Source of the DNA: Gonapodya prolifera JEL478
Lineage: Eukaryota > Monoblepharomycota > Monoblepharidomycetes > Monoblepharidales > Gonapodyaceae
Direction of reading: 5' to 3'
Assembly: GCA_001574975.1 (NCBI GenBank)
Contig: KQ965734.1
Location: 608,249 to 672,248 of the forward strand
Length of the DNA stretch: 64,000 nt
Below, piece by piece: positions 48,926 through 57,842 of the stretch. Under the pieces are notes generated by a model, which was not told where the DNA came from, searched no databases, and saw only the letters and a program-made list of their open reading frames with translations. The translations under genes were made by a program, and so were the position numbers. Each line of letters begins with the position of its first letter. Position 1 is the stretch's first letter.

Positions 48926-50041
48926 TTATGGAGTTGAAACAACGCACACACCAAACTTTACCACCACGTGCCACATTAATTTAAGCTCCTGAAGCACTTC
49001 CTGCTCGGAGCCCCGATCAGCCCATTTGGCCGGGTCCCGCCGCAAATCACGTACCGCGTCTCCAATCGCCCTCGCGTCTACAACACCGTCGCGTGCGATC
49101 CGCGCAGCGATGGAGGGCATAGTTGGGCCGCGAAAATCGGGAGGTACGGAATCCACAGCGAGGGAATACCCCGAGTGGTACAAAAGACGAAGGGAGTATG
49201 TGGACGCAAGCCGCTCCAGCACGTCTCCGCACGGCGTGGACTGGAACGACGGGTCAGCGACGAGTGCGTAGGCGTCCCGAAGGAGGTCAATGTCGCCGTG
49301 GATTTGTGCCTCGATATAGTGGTCGAGGTTTCGCATGGGTTGGGGGGCACCTGCCGGGTCCCGGTCCTGCGACGTAAACTCGAGCGATGTGATGCGCTCA
49401 AAGAGTTTCGGCGGTCTCATCGAGTGCTCCCCGAGTGCGAAATCGCGCGTGAAACTTTCTTGAAACAGTTTGGCCAGAATGGCTACAAAGCTGTCGCTGG
49501 TGCCAACAGCTTCAAGGTTGTTGGCGTGGCTATCCAGCCACGTGAAAGTGCACCGGCGCGACACGCGAGGCTTCAAGAGAATGTAACACGATCCGAACCG
49601 GGGTGCGGGACCGTCCGGATGGCCCATGAGATGTAGCGCGCCATACTTTGGTCTGTGGTGGGGTGACGAGGGCAATTCGGGGTCATGAAAAGCCCCTCCA
49701 AAAAGGCGTCTTTCCCACTCGTCTCGGGCGCCGCCGGGCCACGCAGAAACGCCGCCGTTGGAGACTCCCGTGACCCACTGGCTGGTGTACCTGCCCTTGG
49801 CGAGAAGCGATTCGGCAACTGTTGCGCCATCAGAGAGAGGTCTGTCCGGGTGGAAGTGCAGAGCAACGCGCGCGTGTTTGCGGATCGACCTGGCGAGTGT
49901 TTCGGCTTCGTCCGATGCAATGTTGGACATGCGAAAAATCTCGTCCAGCATCGTCACCGCGTGTGCGGTTTTTGAGCGAGAGAGCTGTTCGACATGGCGG
50001 ATTGCGCGAATCTGCGTTGGGTGCAGGGGTGGATCGTCCAT
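48926..50041 (-). CDS. DUF3626 family protein
   Basis: Single-exon frame of 371 residues. It matches the DUF3626 pattern, known mostly from bacteria and also found in some fungi: HARVALHFHPDRPLSDGATV, then ESLLAKGRYTSQWVTGVSNG, SAWPGGARDEWERRLFGGAF, RPKYGALHLMGH and the strongly conserved GPAPRFGSCYILL followed by CTFTWLDSHANN. The family's biochemical function is not established. There is no signal peptide, membrane segment or intron. The frame is intact. It lies in tandem with the SRPBCC gene (195 bp apart) and divergent from the SDR gene. Confidence 0.82.
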   Translation of the reverse strand: MDDPPLHPTQIRAIRHVEQLSRSKTAHAVTMLDEIFRMSNIASDEAETLARSIRKHARVALHFHPDRPLSDGATVAESLLAKGRYTSQWVTGVSNGGVSAWPGGARDEWERRLFGGAFHDPELPSSPHHRPKYGALHLMGHPDGPAPRFGSCYILLKPRVSRRCTFTWLDSHANNLEAVGTSDSFVAILAKLFQESFTRDFALGEHSMRPPKLFERITSLEFTSQDRDPAGAPQPMRNLDHYIEAQIHGDIDLLRDAYALVADPSFQSTPCGDVLERLASTYSLRLLYHSGYSLAVDSVPPDFRGPTMPSIAARIARDGVVDARAIGDAVRDLRRDPAKWADRGSEQEVLQELKLMWHVVVKFGVCVVSTP

Positions 50042-50786
50042 ATCAAAGGCTTGGGGTGCACTCCAGCTCCTTGCATCATTGCAAACCCGTGGTTCACAAG
50101 GAGCGAAGCTAAAAGTTTGAGATCACGAAAATTGCTCGGGTGTAATGGTTTTTCTCGCCATTGAGTATCCAAACTCCCCCGCCCCTCCCGTTCAAACCTA
50201 GATGTATTTCGCTTATTTGAGACGGTTGACGGTCGCAATAGATGGACTTTGTCAGTTCGAGGTTCCGTGAGTCATCGCTGTTGCGGTCCCTACCACTCCA
50301 CCACCCTGCGTTTTCACCCGTCGCCACTCGCCACAATTTCCAAGCGTCCTGGACGCTTTTTCTTTCGGTGCAGACTGTTAGACTGTTGTATGAAGACGCC
50401 TTGCGTCAATATTCCGATCTACCATGCTACCCCTGCGCCCTGCTCCAAGTTTCGGCAGCAAACTCATGCCCATAAGGCCTGAATTACTGTATATTAACTC
50501 AACACGGGCGAGCTCGGGCTTTGCCCGGAAATTTTCCAGCTACATAAAAAGGACTGACTTTCTGCCAAACACCGTCTCCCTTCACATTTCGGACTCATCC
50601 ACGTATCACTTCGGATGAAATCAAAGGCGGAAACATAATTCTGCCCAGGCCGAACGGGTGTGGAGAGCTTTGTTTGTTTATCCTGACCTACCTAATTTGG
50701 CCGGACGTTTAGCCATTTCAGCCGGGGGTCCGTAAAGAAGCGATTCAACTGCCAAGTCTCCTGCTACTGACACCCCGCTCTCCCCA
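50042..50786. promoter_or_regulatory. Divergent intergenic region (DUF3626 / SDR)
   Basis: About 745 bp between divergent starts. The small frames here have no domain content. I see no repeat, RNA gene or clear promoter motif. Confidence 0.4.
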
Positions 50787-52285
50787 ATGGATTCCATCAC
50801 CGACGTCGTCAAGTCCGTGTCCTTGAAAACTGGAGTCCCGCCACCGTTCATTTACGGGGCGGGAGCTCTTCTCGCGCTGCTTGCGACACGCACAGCAGTC
50901 CGCGCACTCACCCCACCAAAGAAGTTAAAAAACGGATCATCTTTCAAAGTCATGATTACGGGATGCGATACAGGTACGAGACGCGAGGTCTGGTGTCCGA
51001 AGCACGGAAGACCAAGCTGTCGGACTCACCGAGGCCAAAGCGCCGCTAGGCGCTGACTGACGCTGTCCGCCGGAGGCGAATAACCACGATGACTGAGTCA
51101 CTTATCACATTACATTCCTTTTCATTGTTTCGTTTGAAGGATTCGGCAACGCGCTCGCCATCCAGCTCAGTGAACGGGGATTCACCGTCTTTGCTGCCTG
51201 TCTGACAGACAAGGGCATCGAAGGTTTGCAAAGTCTTGCCACTACACAAACGAAATACAAGGGGTTGAGGCCGTTCAAGGTACTTTTATCTCGTCTTGCG
51301 CCGTATCCAGTCACCAGCTTTAACATGGATCTCTCCAGCTTGACGTGACAAAAGACGCTGATGTCGCAGCCTGCCGCGCCCTCCTCGAAAAAGAGTGCCA
51401 CGAAGGCTTGTACTGTCTCATCAACAACGCGGGAATCCACGCAGCATACAAATGGGAGCTATCTTCAATGGATGCCGTCACCAAGGACGTAAACGTTAAC
51501 GTGAGAATAAACCCGAGTCATTGTTTCTGCGGCTTAACTGATCGACGACGCTCTTGTCTCCGTCTACAACAGTACCTCGGCGTCGTCCGCACAACAATCG
51601 CCCTCCTACCCCTTCTCCGCAAATTTGTCGCCACCCGCAAGGCTAAGCCTTCCCTCCCCAAACCGCGCGTAGTCATCATCACCAGCATCGCAGGGATCAT
51701 CAAGGCGTCCCCCCTGGGGAGCTACATGGCTTCGAAGCACGCCGCACAGGTGTTTGGAGTCACGTTGCGCCAGGAGATCGTGTCACAAGGTATAGAGGTG
51801 GCCTTGATTGAGCCGGTACGTTTCGTTGCACATACGAACTTTCGCCGAGACCGACGTAAATTGACGGGATTGTCACTTTGGCGCCCCCCACCCAGTGGTA
51901 CGCACGCACCCCACTCGTCACCGCCCTTGACGAGCGCAAGATTGCCCAGGCAACGTCGCACCCGCCCGAGATTCTGGATGCCTACGGTGGCAAAACTGCC
52001 ATTGCCAAGCGCATGTCTCGCAACGCATTCCACACGCCCGTGAACAACATCCTGGATCCCCAGACGGTCGTGGATACAGTGATTAATCAGGTTATGCTGG
52101 TACGTTTCGATGTGTCTCATGGATGCGCTCTGCGAGCGGCTCACGATCGCACCTGCCATTAGTTCCGCCCCAACGTGCACAACCTCGTTGGTACCGATGC
52201 AAAAATCGTGGGATTCGTATCCAACGTCCTCTCGCAAGAAGCATGGGATGCTACCGTGGTGAAGAACGATAACGCTGGGATGTGA
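50787..52285 (+). CDS. Membrane-anchored short-chain dehydrogenase/reductase (retinol-dehydrogenase-like)
   Basis: NAD(P)-dependent SDR. The N-terminus has a hydrophobic anchor, PPFIYGAGALLALLATRTAV. The cofactor motif spans the first splice junction: VMITGCDTG joined to FGNALAIQLSERGFTVFAAC. Then come KLDVTKDADVAACRALLEKE, CLINNAGIHAAYKWELSSMD (N-N-A-G), VVIITSIAGIIKASPLGSYM with the catalytic S...Y-x-x-x-K (YMASKHAAQVFGVTLRQE), and VALIEPV. Later exons give WYARTPLVTALDERK and NNILDPQTVVDTVINQV, with the end VVKNDNAGM. Five or six exons; the first intron is 50974-51139. The sequence resembles the 11-cis-retinol/hydroxysteroid dehydrogenase group, but in fungi the substrate is unknown. All catalytic residues are present. 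Confidence 0.88.
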
Positions 52286-52373
52286 ATTGTGTAGAGCGTG
52301 AAGATTTGATTGCAATTTATCCACTTCTAATACATTGGGACATTTGAATTGAATTTTGGGACGACCCTTTCCA

Positions 52374-52766
52374 TCACCACGACGGCATATAGTATATGGC
52401 CTTTCCCTCTTGAATCGTCTTTCTGGCCTTGCTGATGAACTCGAAATCATCCTTGTCCGACTCATCGTTCGGCGGGGAGTTTCCAAAGAAAAACCCAGTC
52501 GTTGGGGGCAGAAACCGCGCCTTGATATCGCGCTCGAGCTGGTCGAGGTCCTCCAGCGTGATCCGAACGAGCGTGCCATTGAAACTCCGCTCCCGCCCGC
52601 CCTTGCGACGGTACATCTGCTCGATCCACCCGTGCAGGTCGTGGTGCTTTCGCCAGTAGTGCAGTTCTTTGCCGAGCTTGGGATCGTTTCGGTCGTTCTC
52701 CCGGACGGTGAAGTCGTCAATGGCGTCTTGGGGCTCCACGACGAAGACGTACATGTCGAGACCCAT
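52374..52766 (-). CDS. Small bacterial/phage-type protein (MGLDMY family)
   Basis: Single exon, 130 residues. It begins MGLDMYVFVVEPQDAIDD, then KELHYWRKHHDLHGWIEQMY, RRKGGRERSFNGTLVRITLE, FLPPTTGFFFGNS and ends KAIYYMPSW. This pattern (M-G-L-D-M-Y start, Y-W-R-K-H.. ..H-x-W, G-F-F-F-G, Y-Y-x-x-x-W end) is that of a small uncharacterised family common in bacteria and their phages. The frame is intact with a clean ATG and stop, and has no intron. Function is unknown. It lies 89 bp from the end of the SDR gene (tail to tail) and divergent from the bacterial-type K+ channel gene, so a shared bacterial origin is possible but unproven. Confidence 0.8.
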   Translation of the reverse strand: MGLDMYVFVVEPQDAIDDFTVRENDRNDPKLGKELHYWRKHHDLHGWIEQMYRRKGGRERSFNGTLVRITLEDLDQLERDIKARFLPPTTGFFFGNSPPNDESDKDDFEFISKARKTIQEGKAIYYMPSW

Positions 52767-52799
52767 GGTGCAGTCTGGAATAGCAGCTGGTGAAGACGA

Positions 52800-52813
52800 G
52801 GGGGGGGGGGGGG
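52800..52813. repeat. Poly-G mononucleotide tract (14 G)
   Basis: Fourteen consecutive G on the plus strand, just upstream of the MGLDMY-family start codon. Confidence 0.95.
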
Positions 52814-52950
52814 TGATGGGCGCGTGTGTGTGGATTTTGAAGAGTTGGTTCGATGACTGGCTGTAGACGGTGTTGATTTCAGGGAGAGCAAAACCTACCG
52901 ATTATGCTTGGACCCAACAGCTCAGAAACACGATTGCGTTTGGACCACAC

Positions 52951-53000
52951 CGCTCAGAAGGTTAACTCAGAAGGCGCACTCAAAAGGCGCTCAGAAGGCG
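52951..53000. repeat. CTCAGAAGGCG short repeats
   Basis: The unit CTCAGAAG, mostly followed by GCG, appears three times within 50 bp, with a further diverged copy (CTCAAAAGGCG). It may be a local duplication or a factor-binding cluster upstream of the channel gene. Confidence 0.6.
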
Positions 53001-53351
53001 TTTATTATGTGAAGGCCACGGGCGTCTTCGCTTCTTGACTTCGGTCACGACAAATCCCCGCCTTTTCCTTGTTCTTTTTGTACTGTTCCCTGTCCGGAAA
53101 TCAATCCTTATTCCTCTTCACTGAAAGAAGAAACTTGCCACATTGAGAGCGATTAAAAATCGCCAGATGTTTCTTATGCTCAAGAACATTGTCGCATACA
53201 TGTATGCATAAGATGAGTTGGTAGAAAGAAAACAACGAAACGGAAAGGATGCTGGGCAGGTGGGGTAACCAAGTAACGAAATATTTCTAACCTCCTTCAG
53301 CCTAAGTTTTGCCTTGAGTACATCACAGGTTTTTTGCCCTCGATCGCGACA

Positions 53352-54631
53352 ATGTCGGACAGAGATGCCTTGTCAATCCCTCTCTCTCGAACGATAACGT
53401 CCAGCTCGTCGCCTGTCCCTCTACGAACGCTGAATAGCCGTATGGTTCCTCGATCGAAACAGTCTCTTCACCGACTGCAGGAAGAAACCAAACCCCTGAA
53501 TGGTACTAATGGTACACCAGCAAGACACGTTCCCACAATGCAAGCTGTGAGGGAGCGTGCAGAAATGTGGCGGCGAAAGGATGGGGCGGACGTTGTGGGC
53601 CTCAGACGGACCATTATCCATGATCTATACCACCACGCTCTCACAGTCTCTTGGCCAAAGTTTATGGTCTTCGTCATTGTCGTTTTGCTTGGACAATGGT
53701 CGACCTTCGCTGGCCTGTACATGATTGAGCCTGGGGGAGTAGCGAATGCTCGTCCAGGCATTTTTCTGGATCACTTCTCTTTCAGTGTGCAGACTTCTGC
53801 AACCATAGGGTACGGTGTAATGTGAGTCAACTCCAACGTTCTCTGAAGAGAAACTGCTCATCTGTTGCAGTAAAGGTATCCCAATACGCCGTTCACCGTA
53901 GTCCTCATGACAATCGAGGTTCTTACTGGCATTTTGAGCACTTCAATCGTCACTGGACTGGCGTTTGCAAGAATTTCTAAACCAACCGCAAGAATCCTTT
54001 TTTCTGACTTTGCTGTTGTCCGATCTGTTCACGGGGTGCCAACTCTCATGTTTAGAGCAGGGAACAAGCGGAGAAACCATGTACGTTGGGGAACCCTCTC
54101 ATCTATGACGATCGCTCAAAGACCTGCCTCACCTTTACACAGATCCTTCATGCCAACGTCGAAGTCTCACTCCTTCGTGATACGAATGATTCTGACTTGG
54201 GCAAAGCACGCCGCTTCCTTCCCCTCGAACTGGTGCGGTCCACGACGCCTGTTTTCTCAATGACCTGGACTATTCTCCATAAAATCACTCCGGACTCGCC
54301 GCTGTACGGACACACACCGGCCTCTCTTGCAGAATGCAACGCGGAGATCATCGTGCTACTGTCGGGCGAGGATATTTCCATCGGGAACTCTATCACGGCG
54401 CGGCATTCGTACCTTGACTCGGAGATACGGTGGAACACAGGCCTTGTAGACATTGTGTCGGAGGTGGAGGGGCAAGGACGACGAAGGGTGAATTACAGAA
54501 AGTTTCACGATCTTTTCGCGATTTTGCCCGGGGAGGAAGGGTTTATTTACATTGAGAGCGAAGGAAACGGCACCTTGGACGATGCAGGATCAGAATCCCA
54601 GATGACTGAGGGAGAGGTCATCGAAATCTAA
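53352..54631 (+). CDS. KirBac-like inward-rectifier potassium channel
   Basis: Three exons (53352-53821, 53876-54080, 54143-54631) give 387 residues. The slide helix and first membrane segment include DLYHHALTVSWPKFMVFVIV; the pore region reads PGGVANARPGIFLDHFSFSV then QTSATIGYG, the K+ filter. The second helix is VVLMTIEVLTGILSTSIVTG with FARISKPTARILFSDFAVV. The cytosolic Ig-like gating domain has GVPTLMFRAGNKRRNH, ANVEVSLLRD, ELVRSTTPVFSMTWTILHKI, SPLYGHTPASL, IIVLLSGEDISIGNSITARH and YRKFHD. The signatures N-A-R-P-G-x-F, G-Y-G-x-M-Y-P, and S-P-L-Y-G-x-T are of the bacterial KirBac type. Introns of 54 and 62 nt show it resides in the eukaryotic genome. An N-terminal extension of about 90 residues precedes the channel. 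Confidence 0.93.
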
Positions 54632-54809
54632 TGAGCTCATAATATTATTTCCACAAGTACTGTTTTGGGATTAATCACGAGAGGGGGGCACGGCAATGGG
54701 TATATCGCGTTTGCAGTTTACGGAGAATATCACGTTTAGAAGAAAAATACTTTTATGGCGAGGTTTTGTACATCATATCATTATAATGTCTTTTACTGGT
54801 GACTCAGGT

Positions 54810-55456
54810 TCAAACGGGCCGGCCACCTCCCATATCGGTCCAAAGGACTTCCATCTGCGCCATCCTGTCGTCCACCTCCTGGTCCGGCAAAGAATGCTCG
54901 CATGTCTCTTCGGACAGGGTCACATTGTCGTCATCACTATTCAACGGATCGAGGAGGGGAAGATCACGTCAACTAGACGAATCAACGACTAGAGTGCGTC
55001 TCTTTAGTTCTAAATTGCTCACTCTCGATATGTTTTGTTCGTTTCTCCGTGCCCTGTAGTGTTTTCGTTTCTGCACTGGACATTCCCGCCGGGGGTACGT
55101 CAGTCAGATGTACACTCGTGTTCCCCTCCCGTGCTTGTGATGCCAGTGGTGAAATCAAGCGATCTTTGTTTCGAGACATTTGATGGGCGACGGTTTCTTT
55201 CAGCTTGGCACTCTCAGACTGTCTGTAGCGCTCGCAAAGGGCAGAGGGGTCAGTGGGATGACTCCTGCGGCGGCTGTGCCAACATCGTGCCACAGCAAGG
55301 TACCGCAGCACCTTCGTGAAGCTGCGATTTGCTTCCGATGGAAGATATCGACATCATACCGTGAACTCGGTTGCTGTGAGAGATCTCACGGTGAAAAGGC
55401 GCTTGTGTGGATTCCATGCTCAGAAGTTCCATCCATTCTCGCAGGGCATCTCCCAA
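54810..55456 (-). CDS. Hypothetical small protein (weak)
   Basis: I do not recognise it. A minus-strand frame ends NSDDDNVTLSEETCEHSLPD then QEVDDRMAQMEVLWTDMGGG at 54810. An upstream frame, CERYRQSESAKLKETVAHQM followed by SRNKDRLISPLASQAREGNT, could be spliced to it near 54990. A possible first exon starts at 55456 (MGDALREWMELLSMES). The acidic and charged composition looks coding, but exon joins are not secure. The last part may pack as a short coiled coil. Confidence 0.3.
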
Positions 55457-55631
55457 GCGCTCTTTGATCGTGTTTAAATTAATTGCGATATGTAATTTCT
55501 AACGGCAATCGTACTATTTTCGCGATCGGACGCGCGCTGCGCAATTATCTCGCCATAATCATGACCACGACAGTAATGAACCGTCATCTGAATACCCCCT
55601 ACACACCTTTGCACGTACTCTCTGCAGGAAA

Positions 55632-57298
55632 ATGACAGTGGGCGCAAGACCGCAAAGGATCGCTGTGATCGGCGCAGGCGCTGCTGGACTTGTTGCGGCG
55701 CGTGAACTCCAAACGATCGGAGGATTCAAGGACATTGTCGTTTTCGAGGCCCAGGCAGACGTTGGTGGGGTATGGTGAGCGATGCTAGCCCATCTCGCAT
55801 TTCGGTCCCGAAGTAACGGGCAAGTACAGGTTCGTTTCGGGTGACCATGGAGATGATATTGATTTCAAGAATCCACAAAAACGACGAGATGATTACGGAT
55901 GGTCTTCGACGTACCCGTGCGTACAACTGCATCTGATGATGAATCATCGGTACTTGAACGATTTACAAACCAGCCAACTTCGCACAAACACACACTTCAA
56001 AACAATCGAGCTGCGAGATTTCACCATTCCAGAAGATGCCGAAGTCTTCCCAAAACACATGTTCTTCAGGAGTACCTAAAGAGCTACGCGATTCAAATAA
56101 TGTCTACAGTCTCGTGAAGTTTGAAACCAAGGTTGAACAAGTCGTGTGGAACACGGAAACCCAGAACTGGACATTGTGTCCTCCGGATATAAAGAGGATC
56201 CTTTACAAAGAGTTGTGGATACCTTTGACGCGGTTGTAGTGGCGAATGTGCATTACATAAAGCCTTACATTCCTGATTTGGAGGGTGTTGAAAAGATCCA
56301 AGGTGCGTCCTCCCATTAATAGATTGGCTTCGCAATAAAGAGGAAGCTTATTCCCCCAATATGCTCAAGGTCGCTTCCTGCACTCCAGAGACTTCAGAAA
56401 CACATCTGAATTTGACGGCAGGACGGTGCTTGTCATCGGCAGCGGTACTTCTGTTTTAGACCTCAGTCGCATTCTCGCCAGTTACGCGAAACAGATCTAC
56501 CTCTCACTCAAGGATCCAAAGTACTGGGATATTGAAAACCTGCCAGAATTAATCTGGAAGAAGAACTACCCGATCCAAAGAATTGCGCCCGTAGCACAGT
56601 TCTCGGAGGAAGTGGTCGAGCTTGAGAACGGATCTGCGCTGTTGTCTGTGGTGAGCATCGCACCGTCAGTATTTCGGCTCAAACGGTTGACAGTCCGGTA
56701 TCGTCAACCTCCGCCAGGACGTCGTTATCTTTGACACTGGCTATCTTTATGACTTTCCATTTCTGAAGCACGGCCCGTTCTCAGATCATGGAGCTCAGCT
56801 TGCGGACAAGATGCAGAAATACCGAGAACTTATTGGCGGGAGTGGCGAAGTTGTTGTGAACCTCTACAAAAAGGCAATTTACGCCCATAACACGAAATTG
56901 GCGTTTGTCGGTCTGCCCCTATACATCAACTCGTTCCCCTTACTTGAATTTCAAAGTGCGTTGATCACCAAGATTTGGAGTGGAGAAGTTGATGCTCCAA
57001 GTGCAGACACTGTGATCAAGTTGGAAGAAGAGGAAGCTCGAAAGTACAACTGGGATGGGAGGTTGGACAAACGTTCAGTGATCTGGACCGGAGTACCACA
57101 GCGGGTGAGCCACTGAATTACAATTGAATTGTTTGTGGAATAAGGAATCTTAATTCCTGACCGTGACGCAAAAAGGACTACCAAGCAGAGCTTACAACAA
57201 TATTGGGCATCTGGGAACAACGCGCAGATCGGGCAAGAGAGTTTGCCGATATATCAGAATTTTTTGCCCTCCGAAACCGGCTCGTGTTCGACGCTTGA
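55632..57298 (+). CDS. FMO-like flavin monooxygenase
   Basis: FAD/NADPH-dependent monooxygenase. The ATG at 55632 opens MTVGARPQRIAVIGAGAAGL, the FAD Rossmann motif, then VVFEAQADVGGVW. A middle exon gives YLKSYAI with FETKVEQVVWNTETQNWTL and FDAVVVANVHYIKPYIPDLE. The segment GRFLHSRDFRN resembles the FMO H-S-x-x-(Y/F) part of the identifying motif. The second dinucleotide motif is TVLVIGSGTSVLDLSRILAS. Later come VVIFDTGYLYDFPFL and LAFVGLPLYINSFPLLEFQS. The last exon (about 57178-57298) adds DYQAELTTILGIWEQRADRA and ends RLVFDA. At least six short introns. Substrate is unknown. The family fit is clear; the exact subfamily is not. Confidence 0.83.
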
Positions 57299-57842
57299 GT
57301 TGCTCTTCAGGTGCTTCTTCAAGCGCACTCTTGTTTCGGAGTACGACAGTGTAGTTTTTCGTTTTCGGTGCTGTATTTTTACGAATTGGTACAGAAGCTT
57401 TTGTATTGCGACGCGAGATGTTTGATGTTTTTGTAGTATCATGTTGCAATTATCCTAACAGCAAATCGGAATTCGAATTGAGCGAGCGACTTAGAATTTT
57501 AGAAAAAACATTTTGTCATCACATGTGCGAGGTGAAAACGGCCAAAGCACCGAAAAATCTCTTCTTTCTCGAACGACCTGTTAGCGACCGGAGTTTTCCT
57601 CCATACACCAAGAGCAGTATAAAGAACACCCCCTTGAGGCCTGGACGGACGACTTTGTCGGTTGCTCCTCGTGCCCATCCCTTTCAGTTTTCGTTTCGTG
57701 GCGACATTGAAACACGGGATCACACCGTGACTTGAACGGAAACGAAGAGCTTGAAGCCGCATCGTGTCCTAAGACTTGAGCGTGGGTGGTTTCGGGGAAG
57801 TTGGGATGGTGACATCACTCACTTCGTTTTCTCTTCTCCTCA
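57299..57842. other. Intergenic, nothing found
   Basis: About 545 bp between the FMO-like stop and the next plus-strand start. It must hold the promoter of the disordered-protein gene. Short frames on the minus strand have no recognisable content. Confidence 0.45.

Larger units (their letters stand above)
52767..53351. promoter_or_regulatory. Divergent intergenic region (MGLDMY / Kir channel)
   Basis: About 585 bp between divergent starts. It contains a 14-G run (52800-52813) 34 bp upstream of the MGLDMY start and a small cluster of CTCAGAAG-type repeats (52951-53000). No gene is seen. Confidence 0.5.

Noticed and set aside
51722-52891. 389-residue open frame on the minus strand
   Set aside because: It overlaps the SDR exons antisense and the MGLDMY gene in another frame. 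Its composition is low-complexity with no domain, while both other genes show conserved motifs.
53352-54631. Bacterial contamination as the source of the Kir gene
   Set aside because: The frame is interrupted by two short GT..AG introns and is flanked by fungal-type genes, so it is resident in the eukaryotic genome.
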